This document shows, one piece after another, positions 20,058 through 32,626 of a stretch of 64,000 nucleotides of DNA (position 1 is its first letter; the number at the start of each line of letters is the position of its first letter). The stretch comes from Sanderia malayensis (lineage: Eukaryota > Cnidaria > Scyphozoa > Semaeostomeae > Pelagiidae). Location of the stretch: the NCBI GenBank assembly GCA_013076295.1, contig RQOL01000531.1:3906001-3970000 (forward strand), read 5' to 3'. Under the pieces are notes generated by a model. The model was not told where the DNA came from. It ran no database searches and was given only the letters and a program-made list of their open reading frames with translations. A program made the position numbers and the translations under genes.

Positions 20058-23000
20058 TTACCATCCCTTCTTTTTCTTCTTTGCTTTTGCCTTCCCCGCC
20101 AGAGGTTTCTGCTGCCTGGGTGGTATGACATTGGCTGCGGAGGAGCCAGATGCGGCACCAGGTTGAGGCGAGGCAATTGGAGAGGCGGATGCAGTGGCTG
20201 ACTGCTTGACTGACGGAGACGCAGGCCTGTAATCAAAGCAAAATACCATGCGAAAAACTTGTTAACATCTCTGATATCAACTAAGTCACAATAAGTACAT
20301 GTACTGGAAACGCAACATGTCACTAGCTGGCAAAGTTGACATGTTATAACCTCAATAACACGTTGCTTATCAATGTATGTATACAAATGACGCTAATATG
20401 CAATACATAAAGCATGGTTTGAGGCCTGCGTGTGTGCGCTATTATGACCAAGTGATTTTTAGAAGGCTTTCGAGAAAATTTTGATAATTTGAAACAATAA
20501 ATTACTTACGTGTCGACTACAACACTGCCCTGTGGTCCTCGGCCTTGAATAGAAGAAAACAAAATCATATTTAATCAAGGAAGATATATGTCTATACATA
20601 TGCTGATATGCAGAAACAATGTCTTGATAATAGATAGACAGGCAAACGTAGCGAGCTGACCTATTGTACGTGGAGTTGAAAGGGGCATGAGCATCAGCGA
20701 ATGCAGCGCACAAACTGCGCCTATCAGTCAATGTTTCTTGATAATAGATAGACAGGCGAACATAGCGAGCTAACCCATTGTAAGCTGTCTATACATGTTC
20801 TAGCATGCAGAAACAATGTCTAACTCTAAATAGAATGTACTTAGGATCCATCCATCCAGCCAGTTGATAAAGGCAAGCCAAACAATAACAATACATTATC
20901 TGAGAATAGTAAGCTATGAAGTGACTTTAACTGGTCGTACCCTCTAAGACATGAAAGAGCCTTTTATGGGGACACATTGAGCAGGTATCAACTATGTAAA
21001 TACTTACTGATTTGTCCTCTCTTTTGTTTCTTGTGTTTGAATGTCGATCTCTCCCAGCGTGGAAGCCATCGTTCCGGATCAGGATCGACATCCGGGTTGT
21101 ATTCTTTTGGCATCCGGGCTGCATGAGGAACGAAGAAATTTAATCGAGTAACTGATAGAATCGTGTATTGTTGAGAAAGAAGAATTAGAAGAGGAAGAAT
21201 ACCAGAGGAAACATTTAGTAATTGGAGTTAATTAAAAGAAGTTGATTAATGATAAGAGTTGATAATTAATTGCAGGATCAGTAACTCACGCTTTCGCTTC
21301 TTTTTCTTCTTTTTCTTGATAATTATTTCATCTCTAAAGCAAATAAAACATTCAATAAGAAAGACAATGAAAGCATCAATTCATTCGTTGGAAATCATGA
21401 ACAGGGACGAAACTGTATCTGGTTATATGGAGCCTTAGCCGCAACGCAGGGCGCTAGCAGAACGTATAAGGATAGACTCATCACATTACGTACCAGTGCC
21501 TCGCTCGCAACTCGCTCAAAACAAGGAAAATGAGCAAAGAGCGAGACAAAGGAACGCAATGTAATGAGTCTAGTATAAGGAAGCCTAAAGCGGCTGGGCG
21601 TGGTAAAATATCTCCCACCTTTGCTCTTGTGGGCCTGCTTTCGCATCCACGTGGGCCTTCTTAAGGAACTTGACATTGCCCATAAGATGCTTGCTTTCAA
21701 GGCCATCCACATCGATATTGTCGTCGTGTGTGAAGGCTGGAAGAGATTCACTGTATCTGCACAAATGTCAAGGATGATAAATCAACGACGTAGACAAATG
21801 AATACATATGACATAACCTAAAAACTACAAAGCAAAATAATTCAAAATAATTCAAAGAGGCGAAGTAATAAAGAATTAAACAGCTGTAAAACTAAGCGGA
21901 CATGCACGGTGCAGAGTGAGATGATAAATGAGGATGGTTTCAAATGATGGTGTATACAGTCAACTCTTTCTAATTCGAACACCCTGGGGAAGCGTGAAAA
22001 TGTTCGAATTACAAAAAGGTTCGAGCTATGCAGATTTGACTGCATATACTAGTGACTGGTTAGCTTATTGGTTAAGCGTTGGCGCGGAAGGCCAAAAGTT
22101 GTGGGTTTAAACTTTGCACAAGTCATAGACTCTTTGGCATGTTGTTATGGCACTACTTCATGGCTAAAGAGGTCTAATTGAACTTTTTGGTCAAAAACTA
22201 CAGTTTATGGCCAAAGCGTTTGTGATCTTGGAAATTTCCCTTGAAATAAACTTGCAACACGGCAAGGAAACAAAAATGAAAAAAGCTTGAAAATAATGAA
22301 CGAAGAAGAGGATACTCTTCTGCTTTTCTTGGATTGATTTCTGAATACGCAGCAATAATCTTTGCGAGGATTTTCAAGTCTTTCGATCCTCGCTACAAAT
22401 AAACCACAGAACATGATTAAAGCAAATGAATACACTAAAGCACATGATAATATATTGAATCAAAGATGCGGTGTTAAGCAAAAACGGTGTAACGCTTTCC
22501 AGCTTCACGTCACAAACTATGATGGTTGGAGTTAAAATTTTACCTTCGTAATTTCTCGAGCATTGCCAATGCCTGCTTGGTTAGGCCACGTCGCATTTTG
22601 TAATTGGCATTTTCACGCATGAACTTCAAAAATGTTTCTCTATGACCCTGAAAATAAAACAGACAAAGGACTCAGTATAAATAATCGAAGAGATAATGTC
22701 GTATCATGTCGTATCATACTTCCATCGGACCCTACAAGGCTCAGTACAACAAACAGATGAAACGTCGTGCCGCATCATGTCGTATCATACTACGTTGACA
22801 AAGGATGATATATGCTGATTAAATATATAATGCTAGCAACTGTTCACGTAACCTGTTTTTCTGCATGCGACACGGCATTGTCAAGTGTCTTGATGGCCGA
22901 GTCAATATCATCCATGTGTGACATCAAACTGACCAGAAAAGAAACCTTGAACAGATAAAGACGACCTCCATTACAAACAGGTTCACTAGCCTCGTTTCAA

Positions 23001-26000
23001 AGAACAATAATTCATATGTCAAAGAAGCAAAAAACAAATTAAATTGGAACTATTAGGGATAGACCTCCATTTAACGCCTGGGCGCTTGTTAATTCATTGA
23101 GATTATTAGGAGACGTTTATTAAAAAGAAGCGTTAAAAAGAATAAGAGGGCATTTAATCGAGAGAACGTTTTTTCTTACCATTCCCGGGGTGCTTTGCAG
23201 CTCTGTGATCGATTTCAGCACATCTACTCCTTCTTTATTTTTGCCTGATTAAACGAAGGAAAACAATTCACTCTTTCATCAATGACACAAAGCCCATCCT
23301 TGCTCAATTGAAAAAAAGTGAATCAGTAGACAGAGAAAGTTGATACCTCTGCTTAAATATAACTGCGCCAACGCAAGTTGCATTTCGGTGGAAGCATCGC
23401 AGCTATCAATCATTTCCTACCAAAACAAACCAATGAGATTACTTCTAGCTACACAATAGTGGGGAATACACTCGCATCCATCATCCCCTCCTCCCCAAAA
23501 CAAATTTGTCTCTCGAAAAAGGTGCATATAATATCCACAAAATTCCATTTGCATGGTGATCACAAGGGCCTGCTTGAGAGAGCAACATTGTTTTAGGGGG
23601 AGTGGAGGTTGAATAAAGTTTACGGGTTGATAACATGTGTCCCAACGGCATTCGCCCAATATTGTAGTTTCTACAAAAGCCTTGTAATTCTTGCCATTCC
23701 ACCCAGCAAAGATTCTAAGTTAGGCCCTTAGACTGAGTGCAACAACGACTGTATGCAGCAGTAAAGAAACATACAAATGATGCAGCATAGCAATAAAAGA
23801 TTAGAGCTGTTGTAGGGAAGCATTGGTTGAAAACAATGATGATACAGGTGTGATATTTTCGCACCTTCATTGACTTGATAGCCTGGTCCGGGTGTTTATC
23901 TCTGATCAACACGGCAGCCTGCAAGAATGCAGATTTCTCCGTGGCATTGTACACATTCTTCAACTTGACAACATTCTTCTTGCAAGCATCGATCTACAAA
24001 GAAAATAATAGCTTGATTAAAATCAGTGCAAATATAGTGTACATAATGTCTAGCCCTGCTAATGGGGGTCATCTGACAACTTTGACACATTTTCAGGTTA
24101 CTCCAGAAAACTCCCGAATTAACTCGAAAGACGAACATGAGACAATCACCTGGTTCGAGTAGAGGTTGAGCAATCCTTTGTTCATCTCAACAAACTCCAA
24201 TTGCTTGCTGGAGAGCTTGTGTTCGAGCCCATCAGCACTCATAATCTTCAGTTTCTTCTTCGAATCAAATACGTCCTTGTCCTTGAAGGGAAAAAGGGGG
24301 GAATTCATTAGAGAGCAGGGGGCTCCTTCGGTGTTCCCCGTTAGAGAGCTGTTAGACAACGCTGGAAAGAGAGTCTTCGAGTCTCAATGGGTAACAATGA
24401 GCTTAGTCCCGTTTTAAGCCCCATTTATCATTCTCAGCGTTGCAAATTTCAAAATGTAGGCGGAGGTAAAAAACAGATATATTCAAGTCTAAAGTCTTAG
24501 TATTGTATTGAGTATTGCATTGTGTTGCAGCACGTTGTGGGTTATATAATAAAATCTCATGTAAATCAATAAGTATAGAATAAGTATTACGAAAATGCAG
24601 GTAGAATAAAAGAAAAGGCTCAATTGTAATGTCATGTAAGGAGAACAGAGGGTGCTTGGTAGAATAGTAGTGGACAGAAAGAAGAAACGAAGGAGACTGC
24701 TGCGGAGGAAATTGCTGAGGAGGAGATTGTTGCGGAGGAAACTGCTGAGGAGGAGAGGGCTGCGGAGGAGGCAAATGGACTTGATAAACAGAGATGCGAA
24801 AGAAAAGGGACTTGAGAACAGGGTTGCCAGTTTGGATTTTTCAAATCCAAATTTTTCGACCTGGCAACCCTGCTTGAGAAGCAGAATGGAGCAATTAGGG
24901 AACGTGGAACAAGTGGGATAAGCAAGAGAAAATGGAATTGGATCACGTAATATATAACATACCTTATTTACTGTGACTATGTTATTCGAAACAACAGCAG
25001 CAAGAGCATCTGCATCACTTGGCCTTGAGAGAAAAGCAAAAACTCAGTCATCCAATAAAGCAAGATATCACGACTTCTATTGCGCGCCTAATAGTATGAC
25101 AAAGCATTAGGATGCGGTTCCATGCATAGACAATACGTTCTTTACTGTACAATGTGAATCCAGTTGAACTTTGATAAATCGGCTACCGCTTAAGTTGAAC
25201 TCCTCCGATCTGGACCATTTTTGAATTTCCCTTGGTTCTGTATGCTTTATATATGAACCTCGATAAGTCGAAACCTCGATAAGCCAAACAAATTTGTCTT
25301 GCCCTTGGGAGCTCGACTTATCGAGGTTCAAATGTAATTTGTGATGCATGTTATCTTAGATTATTGACTTCTCTTCTTTTAACTGTTTAGATTAGAAATA
25401 CAGGGTGGAAAAGCAAAGACATGTGGATTTCTATCCAGCCAAGGAAAACTCAAAGCTGCACAAATTCAATGTTTTACACATACTTGCTCTTAATGGTTTT
25501 CAATACTTGGTTATAGATCTGTAGACTTTCATCAGTTTTGCCCTTCAACTGCTTGATGTATGCTTTTTGAGCCCTGTCAAAAAATCCAAATAAATTAGCA
25601 AAATTAGCAAACCACCCAGCAATGAAAACAAGGTTAGGTTTATCAAACAAGTTAAAATTTAGCAGACCTGATGACTCCAAGCTCATTTTCGATTTCTTCT
25701 TGTACTTCCTCTTCTGTCAAGTCCTGCAAAACATTTTAGAAACGTCAACAAACTATATGTGTAATTGTTATTTTGGTATTAAAATGCTTATTGTTCCACT
25801 GCATCATAAATTTCAGAGGATAATGACAGGTGTACTCACAGGGTCATTTTCAAGGCTTTTTTTGCAAAGTTCTAAAGACAAAATCAGATATTGTAAAATA
25901 TTTCATAACAGATATCAGCATAATTTACGTGCAAAACTAATCACAACTCTACATTTTAAAAGTAAGAAATAACAAAATATTAAACAATTGAACAATGTCA

Positions 26001-28866
26001 TTGTATTTAAATTTAGTTTACCTTCAGCCTTTTTCAGTTTAGCCAGAGCTCCATCAAGATCACCTCTTGCGATAAGAAGGCAGGCGTAGTTGTAGCAAAG
26101 CTCAAACGTATCTACTCTTTCTGATTCAGGACCCTAAAAATGAGTAAATAGACTTAGTCATGCTCCTTGGGGAAATACCTTCTTGTGAGCTAGAAACAGA
26201 ATCCAAACCAGTATTGAAATTATCAAACTCTTAAACCCACAACGTCAGTATCTTTCCAGAACTTTGCAGCAGCTATAACTGCTAGCATATTTGCTTCTCT
26301 TTCGTCTCCAAAGTCATCCTAAGTAAAGGCAAAGCAAAATATAATTGATAAATTCAAAACGTGGCAGCTAATTATTTTGATATAACTCTGACTAACGTCA
26401 GGGTGATAGCTTAAAGATTACCTGAGAGTTTTTGATCAAATCTCGGTAGATATTCAAGCAGTCTGAGTAGTCTTCAAGTCGATACAGCTAAAAGTAGACA
26501 CAAACAAAGATGAAGATAATACCCATGAATTTGTATTGAAATCTGTTGCTAATGGCTGTTGCCAAAAAAGGTGGTTGATACACGTTTTTTTCTTTATAAC
26601 AAAGTTTCTTTCTTTATAACAAAGTTTTTTTCTTTATAACAAAGTTTTTTTCTTTACAATAAAGTTTTTTTCTTTATAACAAAGTATTTTTTCAGCCCAG
26701 CTCTCAAACTTTCTTGGCTATTCCAAATTTCAGTACTAAAACTTTCTTACAACTTTCATAGAATAATTTGACCAGTTGTGTTACTCTGCATGCGTGAGAA
26801 GACTTCGTTTTTTACTCACCAAAACCAGAGTTCCCTTTTCAGTAGGGTAATTTCCATTTGAAAACCCGAGAATTTAAATTTTTCAACTTTCTTATGTTTT
26901 ACAAACCCAGTACTGAATTTTCTGAACTTTTTTACGAGCCGAGCCCTACTTTCTTATAAAACAGCTTTCTTATAAATAAACGTGGACCTTTACAGGAAAA
27001 AGTGGAAGACAAAGAATATACAAAAAAGAGGCAAAGCCTTGATAATGTGCTACGGTTTGATAGCATACCACTTGAGCCAGTAGCTCTTTTTCCCTTTGGC
27101 TGGGATCAGGTACAGCCTTTAACGTAGCCAATGCAGAAGCCAAATCATTGAGCCTGTACTGACAATATGCCTTTTCAAATGGAAGACTTAAAACTCTGGA
27201 AAATAAAAAATAAATTCAGTACCTAGCCAAAACTTTAAATAGTTGTCATATGATTGAATCTTGTCAGGGGTAATGTAGATGAATTAGCATTTGGTATCCT
27301 CAATTGGCATTATTGCTAAATATACCAGATACTTAATATATAACAATTCGTACTGATTGCAACTGAAATCCAACCACAATGTACGTATGGAGGCAGTACA
27401 GTTGACAGACCTTTTGCTTCAACATATTTGGCATCTTGTGCAGTGAAAAGCAAACTTGCAATGTCAGTGAACATGTCACAAATGCCTCGAAAAATCGAGG
27501 CATTTTTAACATGTTCAATGACATTTTCCGCGTAGTTTTAGTGTTCTTTTTATTATTAAAAATATATAAATTGTTTATTTTTCCCCAATTTAATTTTTTT
27601 GGATATGTTGTGTTTTTTCACATAATATTGCAGAGTATCATGTTCTTTGTTATTAATTTTGATTATATTATGTTTTTTTATTCTAATTTTTGCTCAAAAA
27701 GTGTTTAATTCTAGCTCAATGTGTATATGTTTGTTGTTTGTCAGTTTTGTTTCTGTTAGAAAATTGCGCTTGCTGGCTCATTTATTCATTTCAAAAACAT
27801 AAATATTGTCCCTGATTTTATGGTCTCTGTTTAGAAACTCGACTGTGCGTAGACAATCAATTTATTTCAACTGGTGCAACAAATGTGTCATTTAATTAAT
27901 GTACCAACATCTGTTTTGTTCTTTATTTTTATCATCCTTCGACAGAGCTGTGTCCGTAGTTGTAGAAACCATATACATATATATATATATGGTTTTTAAA
28001 TTTATTCTGGTAATACTCAGGTAAGCCTGACAGCATGCATGCTTCCTATGATGCTGAAAGTGCAGATTACTTTAAGGGAACATAGGATGCTTTTTGTGAT
28101 TTATGAATTTTGAGTGTAATTGCATGTTGCTTGTTTTATGCTGATGGATGCTTTAAATGCCGGTCTTTAACAATGACCATGTACGCTTTATATTTCCCAT
28201 TCATTCCTCATTAGCTAACTTGTATGAATTCCCTCTCCTTCCACAGTCAAACTTTGAACAGGCGTCTAGTGATGATATTGGACGCTACCAGGAATGGAGG
28301 TAGCTCCATTGCTGGAAACGTCCAATATCATCATCACTCAGCCGAAGAAAATCAGTGCCCTGCCTGGGTTGAAGCTGCAACAATCACGCTTATAGTTGGA
28401 TGGAACCCTCAAAGTTATAAAAATAATACTAATAATACTAATAATAATAATAATAAGACAAGAAAGAAGATAGTTACCCCTTCCTTTCCAGTGATAATAT
28501 CACATCTAATCCCTCAGAGAAACATGACTGTTGTAGTAGGCAAATAACCTTGCATTTTAAAGCATCTGTGTCATTTGGTATCTCTTTCAAAACTGAACAA
28601 AATCAATGAGCATTAGATGAATCAAGATTGTTACACGCATCATATATATACCCTGTTCAAATGAATGAATTTTGTATCACATTGGTGGTAAACAAAAGAC
28701 AATGTTTTAGGACGTAAAACATCAACAGAATTAGCTCTACAAACAAGCCAAAGGCTTTACTAATATCCTTACTTTTATTAGCTATCTTCTGGGCTTGTGC
28801 ATAATCTCCAACTTTAGCCAAATTCCGTAATTGTGTGAAGAGTTGTTCCACTGTTACGGCCGCCAT
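20058..28866 (-). CDS. SRP72: Signal recognition particle subunit SRP72
   Basis: SRP72 with SRP68 forms the SRP heterodimer needed for ER targeting. I find 22 coding exons: 28773-28866, 28478-28592, 27069-27195, 26422-26487, 26244-26318, 26022-26133, 25840-25871, 25668-25723, 25484-25573, 24963-25023, 24150-24281, 23865-23993, 23347-23416, 23180-23244, 22853-22945, 22544-22647, 22316-22392, 21619-21756, 21290-21333, 21008-21118, 20510-20543, 20058-20226. The total is about 664 aa, near the usual length. The N-terminal TPR solenoid reads PFEKAYCQYRLNDLASAL and ELCYNYACLLIARGDLDGAL; later come VFDSKKKLKIMSADG and, in the RNA-binding region, a Lys-rich stretch plus YNPDVDPDPERWLPRWERS. The tail is NVIPPRQQKP...KKKKKGW. 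All junctions keep phase except 22544/22392, where one base is missing. The gene is head to head with NCAPH across the satellite array. Confidence 0.95.
21473..21572. mobile_element. Short TIR element, TAGACTCAT-type ends
   Basis: This 100-bp element in an SRP72 intron begins TAGACTCATCACATTACGTA and ends in the near-complement GCAATGTAATGAGTCTA. The inner halves carry GTGCCTCGCTCG and GAGCGAGAC. It is the same family as the elements bordering the big satellite array (28935-28976 and 32627-32759). It has no coding capacity. Confidence 0.7.
21955..22048. repeat. Short element with TACAGTCAACTC / TTCGAA motifs
   Basis: TACAGTCAACTCTTTCTAAT at 21956 is followed by TCGAACACCCTGGGGAAGCG and then TTCGAATTACAAAAAGGTTCG, ending near TTTGACTGCATA. 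The same modules occur in the opposite order at 62215-62403. It is a pogo/Tigger-like MITE fragment in an SRP72 intron. Confidence 0.6.
22050..22145 (+). repeat. tRNA-derived SINE-like sequence
   Basis: GGTTAGCTTATTGGTTAAGC (about 22058) fits a pol III A box, and GTGGGTTTAAACT (about 22100) fits a degraded B box, about 30 nt apart as in tRNA-like SINE heads. It does not fold into a full tRNA cloverleaf by eye, and the B box lacks the usual TTCGA. A tail was not delimited. Confidence 0.45.
24660..24772. repeat. GGAGGA-type simple repeat in an SRP72 intron
   Basis: Units such as TGCTGCGGAGGAAATTGCTG alternate with TGAGGAGGAGAT. This leaves open frames on both strands (Arg/Leu-rich or Pro/Gln-rich) that I judge non-coding. 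Confidence 0.7.
25140..25336. repeat. Degenerate TCGAC/GTCGA element in an SRP72 intron
   Basis: ATGAACCTCGATAAGTCGAA near 25253 and AGCTCGACTTATCGAGGTTC near 25310 are inverted to each other, with GATAAGCC and GATAAATCGGCTACC nearby. It resembles the pogo/Tigger-like short elements elsewhere in the window. Confidence 0.5.
26580..26692. repeat. Five tandem copies of a TTCTTTATAACAAAGTT unit
   Basis: A unit of about 23 bp (TTTTTCTTTATAACAAAGTT) repeats with small changes inside an SRP72 intron. Each unit is partly self-complementary (CTTT...AAAG). Confidence 0.85.
28268..28338. other. miRNA-precursor-like hairpin inside SRP72 intron 2
   Basis: Positions 28270-28284 pair exactly with 28319-28333 (15 bp). 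After a symmetric 3-nt internal loop, 28288-28299 pairs with 28304-28315 with one G-G mismatch, closing on a 4-nt loop. The whole foldback is about 66-70 nt with 26 base pairs, a size and shape typical of a pre-miRNA. Either strand could be the transcript; the minus strand is the SRP72 sense strand. It could equally be a decayed inverted-repeat element. Confidence 0.4.
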
Positions 28867-28934
28867 TGTTGTAACAGGTGGGTGGTGCAAGTGCAACGTA
28901 ATCTAATGATGGAAAGGTGGGCGGAATATTCCCA

Positions 28935-28976
28935 AGCGAAACGAGCGAGGCACAGGGACGCAATGTAGTGGGTCTA
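28935..28976. repeat. Right half of the TAGACTCAT-type TIR element, left border of the array
   Basis: ACGAGCGAGGCACAGGGACG...GTAGTGGGTCTA matches the right end of the complete element at 32627-32759, in the same orientation. No left half is visible next to it. Confidence 0.7.
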
Positions 28977-28991
28977 GTGGCCACACGCCTT

Positions 28992-31900
28992 TGGCCACAC
29001 TAACCCTAACCCTAGCCCCAACCCTAAGCCTAACCCTAACCCCAATCATTACACCAGACACTGTGGATACCCATACGTCATATATCCTCCTGCGCAATAG
29101 TCAATATATGTTACTGCGCATGAACACCCACCTTTAGGCCACACTAACCCTAACCCTAGCCCCAACCCTAAGCCTAACCCTAACCCCAATCATTACACCA
29201 GACACTGTGGATACCCATACGTCATATATCCTCCTGCGCAATAGTCAATATATGTTACTGCGCATGAACACCCACCTTTAGGCCACACTAACCCTAACCC
29301 TAGCCCCAACCCTAAGCCTAACCCTAACCCCAATCATTACACCAGACACTGTGGATACCCATACGTCATATATTCTTCTGCGCAGTAGCCTATATATGTT
29401 ACTGCGCATGAACACCCACCTTTAGGCCACACTAAACCTAACCCTAGCCCCAACCCTAAGCCTAACCCTAACCCAATCATTACACCAGACACTGTGGATA
29501 CCCATACGTCATAGATCCTCCTGCGCAATAGCCTATATATGTTACTGCGCATGAACACCCACCTTTAGGCCACACTAAACCTAACCCTAGCCCCAACCCT
29601 AAGCCTAACCCTAACCCCAATCATTACACCAGACACTGTGGATACCCATAGTCATAGATCCTCCTGCGCAATAGCCTATATATGTTACTGCGCATGAACA
29701 CCCACCTTTAGGCTACACTAAACCTAACCCTAGCCCCAACCCTAAGCCTAACCCTAACCCCAATCATTACACCAGACACTGTGGATACCCATACGTCATA
29801 TATCCTCCTGCGCAATAGTCAATATATGTTACTGCGCATGAACACCCACCTTTAGGCCACACTAACCCTAACCCTAGCCCCAACCCTAAGCCTAACCCTA
29901 ACCCCAATCATTACACCAGACACTGTGGATACCCATACGTCATATATTCTTCTGCGCAGTAGCCTATATATGTTACTGCGCATGAACACCCACCTTTAGG
30001 CCACACTAAACCTAACCCTAGCCCCAACCCTAAGCCTAACCCTAACCCCAATCATTACACCAGACACTGTGGATACCCATACGTCATAGATCCTCCTGCG
30101 CAATAGCCTATATATGTTACTGCGCATGAACACCCACCTTTAGGCCACACTAAACCTAACCCTAGCCCCAACCCTAAGCCTAACCCTAACCCCAATCATT
30201 ACACCAGACACTGTGGATACCCATAGTCATAGATCCTCCTGCGCAATAGCCTATATATGTTACTGCGCATGAACACCCACCTTTAGGCTACACTAAACCT
30301 AACCCTAGCCCCAACCCTAAGCCTAACCCTAACCCCAATCATTACACCAGACACTGTGGATACCCATACGTCATATATCCTCCTGCGCAATAGTCAATAT
30401 ATGTTACTGCGCATGAACACCCACCTTTAGGCCACACTAAACCTAACCCTAGCCCCAACCCTAAGCCTAACCCTAACCCCAATCATTACACCAGACACTG
30501 TGGATACCCATACGTCATAGATCCTCCTGCGCAGTAGTCAATATATGTTACTGCGCATGAACACCCACCTTTAGGCCACACTAACCCTAACCCTAGCCCC
30601 AACCCTAAGCCTAAGCCTAACCCCAATCATTACACCAGACACTGTAGATACCCATACGTCATATATCCTCCTGCGCAATAGTCAATATATGTTACTGCGC
30701 ACGAACACCCACCTTTAGGCCACAGTAACCCTAACCCTAGCCCCAACCCTAAGCCTAACCCTAACCCCAATCATTACACCAGACACTGTAGATACCCATA
30801 CGTCATATATCCTTCTGCGCAATAGTCAATACATGTTACTGCGCATGAACACCCACCTTTAGGCCACACTAACCCTAACCCTAGCCCCAACCCTAAGCCT
30901 AACCCTAACCCCAATCATTACACCAGACACTGTGGATACCCATACGTCATAGATCCTCCTGCGCAGTGACCTATATATGTTACTGCGCATGAACACCCAC
31001 CTTTAGGCTACACTAACCCTAACCCTAGCCCCAACCCTAAGCCTAACCCTAACCCCAATCATTACACCAGACACTGTGGATACCCATACGTCATAGATCC
31101 TCCTGCGCAGTGACCTATATATGTTACTGCGCATGAACACCCACCTTTAGGCTACACTAACCCTAGCCCTAGCCCCAACCCTAAGCCTAACCCTAACCCC
31201 AATCATTACACCAGACACTGTGGATACCCATACGTCATAGATCCTCCTGCGCAATAGCCTATATATGTTACTGCGCATGAACACCCACCTTTAGGCCACA
31301 CTAAACCTAACCCTAGCCCCAACCCTAAGCCTAACCCTAACCCCAATCATTACACCAGACACTGTGGATACCCATACGTCATATATCCTCCTGCGCAATA
31401 GTCAATATATGTTACTGCGCATGAACACCCACCTTTAGGCCACACTAAACCTAACCCTAGCCCCAACCCTAAGCCTAAGCCTAACCCCAATCATTACACC
31501 AGACACTGTAGATACCCATACGTCATATATCCTCCTGCGCAATAGCCTATATATGTTACTGCGCATGAACACCCACCTTTAGGCCACACTAAACCTAACC
31601 CTAGCCCCAACCCTAAGCCTAACCCTAACCCCAATCATTACACCAGACACTGTGGATACCCATACGTCATATATCCTCCTGCGCAATAGTCAATATATGT
31701 TACTGCGCATGAACACCCACCTTTAGGCCACACTAACCCTAACCCTAGCCCCAACCCTAAGCCTAAGCCTAACCCCAATCATTACACCAGACACTGTAGA
31801 TACCCATACGTCATATATCCTCCTGCGCAATAGTCAATATATGTTACTGCGCATGAACACCCACCTTTAGGCCACACTAACCCTAACCCTAGCGCCAAAC

Positions 31901-32626
31901 CTAAGCCTAACCCTAACCCCAATCATTACACCAGACACTGTGGATACCCATACGTCATATATCCTCCTGCGCAATAGTCAATATATGTTACTGCGCATGA
32001 ACACCCACCTTTAGGCCACACTAACCCTAACCCTAGCCCCAACCCTAAGCCTAAGCCTAACCCCAATCATTACACCAGACACTGTGGATACCCATACGTC
32101 ATAGATCCTCCTGCGCAATAGTCAATATATGTTACTGCGCATGAACACCCACCTTTAGGCCACACTAACCCTAACCCTAGCCCCAACCCTAAGCCTAAGC
32201 CTAACCCCAATCATTACACCAGACACTGTAGATACCCATACGTCATATATCCTCCTGCGCAATAGCCTATATATGTTACTGCGCATGAACACCCACCTTT
32301 AGGCCACACTAAACCTAACCCTAGCCCCAACCCTAAGCCTAACCCTAACCCCAATCATTACACCAGACACTGTGGATACCCATACGTCATATATCCTCCT
32401 GCGCAATAGTCAATATATGTTACTGCGCATGAACACCCACCTTTAGGCCACACTAACCCTAACCCTAGCCCCAACCCTAAGCCTAAGCCTAACCCCAATC
32501 ATTACACCAGACACTGTAGATACCCATACGTCATATATCCTCCTGCGCAGTAGTCAATATATGTTACTGCGCATGAACACCCACCTTTAGGCCACACTAA
32601 CCCTAACTCAGCCCCAACCCTAACCC
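28992..32626. repeat. Telomere-like 144-bp satellite array, about 25 copies
   Basis: Each unit has CCCTAA-type hexamers (ACTAACCCTAACCCTAGCCC, CCCTAAGCCTAACCCTAACC), then CATTACACCAGACACTGT, ATACCCATACGTCAT, CTCCTGCGCAATAG, TATATGTTACTGCGCATG and AACACCCACCTTTAGGC. Unit starts at 29051, 29195 and 29339 give a 144-bp period. Unit variants form a higher-order pattern: a TATTCTTCTG variant recurs at 29371 and 29945, and a variant lacking the CG of ACGTCAT recurs near 29646 and 30221, about 575 bp (four units) apart. Copies are highly similar, which implies recent homogenisation. The array fills the divergent spacer between SRP72 and NCAPH and has no coding content. Confidence 0.95.

Noticed and set aside
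24403..24946. Pro/Gln/Ser-rich minus-strand frames (PPQQFPPQQ) in an SRP72 intron
   Set aside because: Produced by a GGAGGA simple repeat between two well-supported SRP72 exons.
28903..29558. Open frames on the minus strand through the satellite (GVRVRLRVGARV-type)
   Set aside because: They are read-outs of TTAGGG-like repeats and shift with each unit; no start context, splice sites or conservation.
28992..32626. CRISPR array
   Set aside because: Units are 144 bp with no unique spacers and the genome is eukaryotic; it is a satellite.
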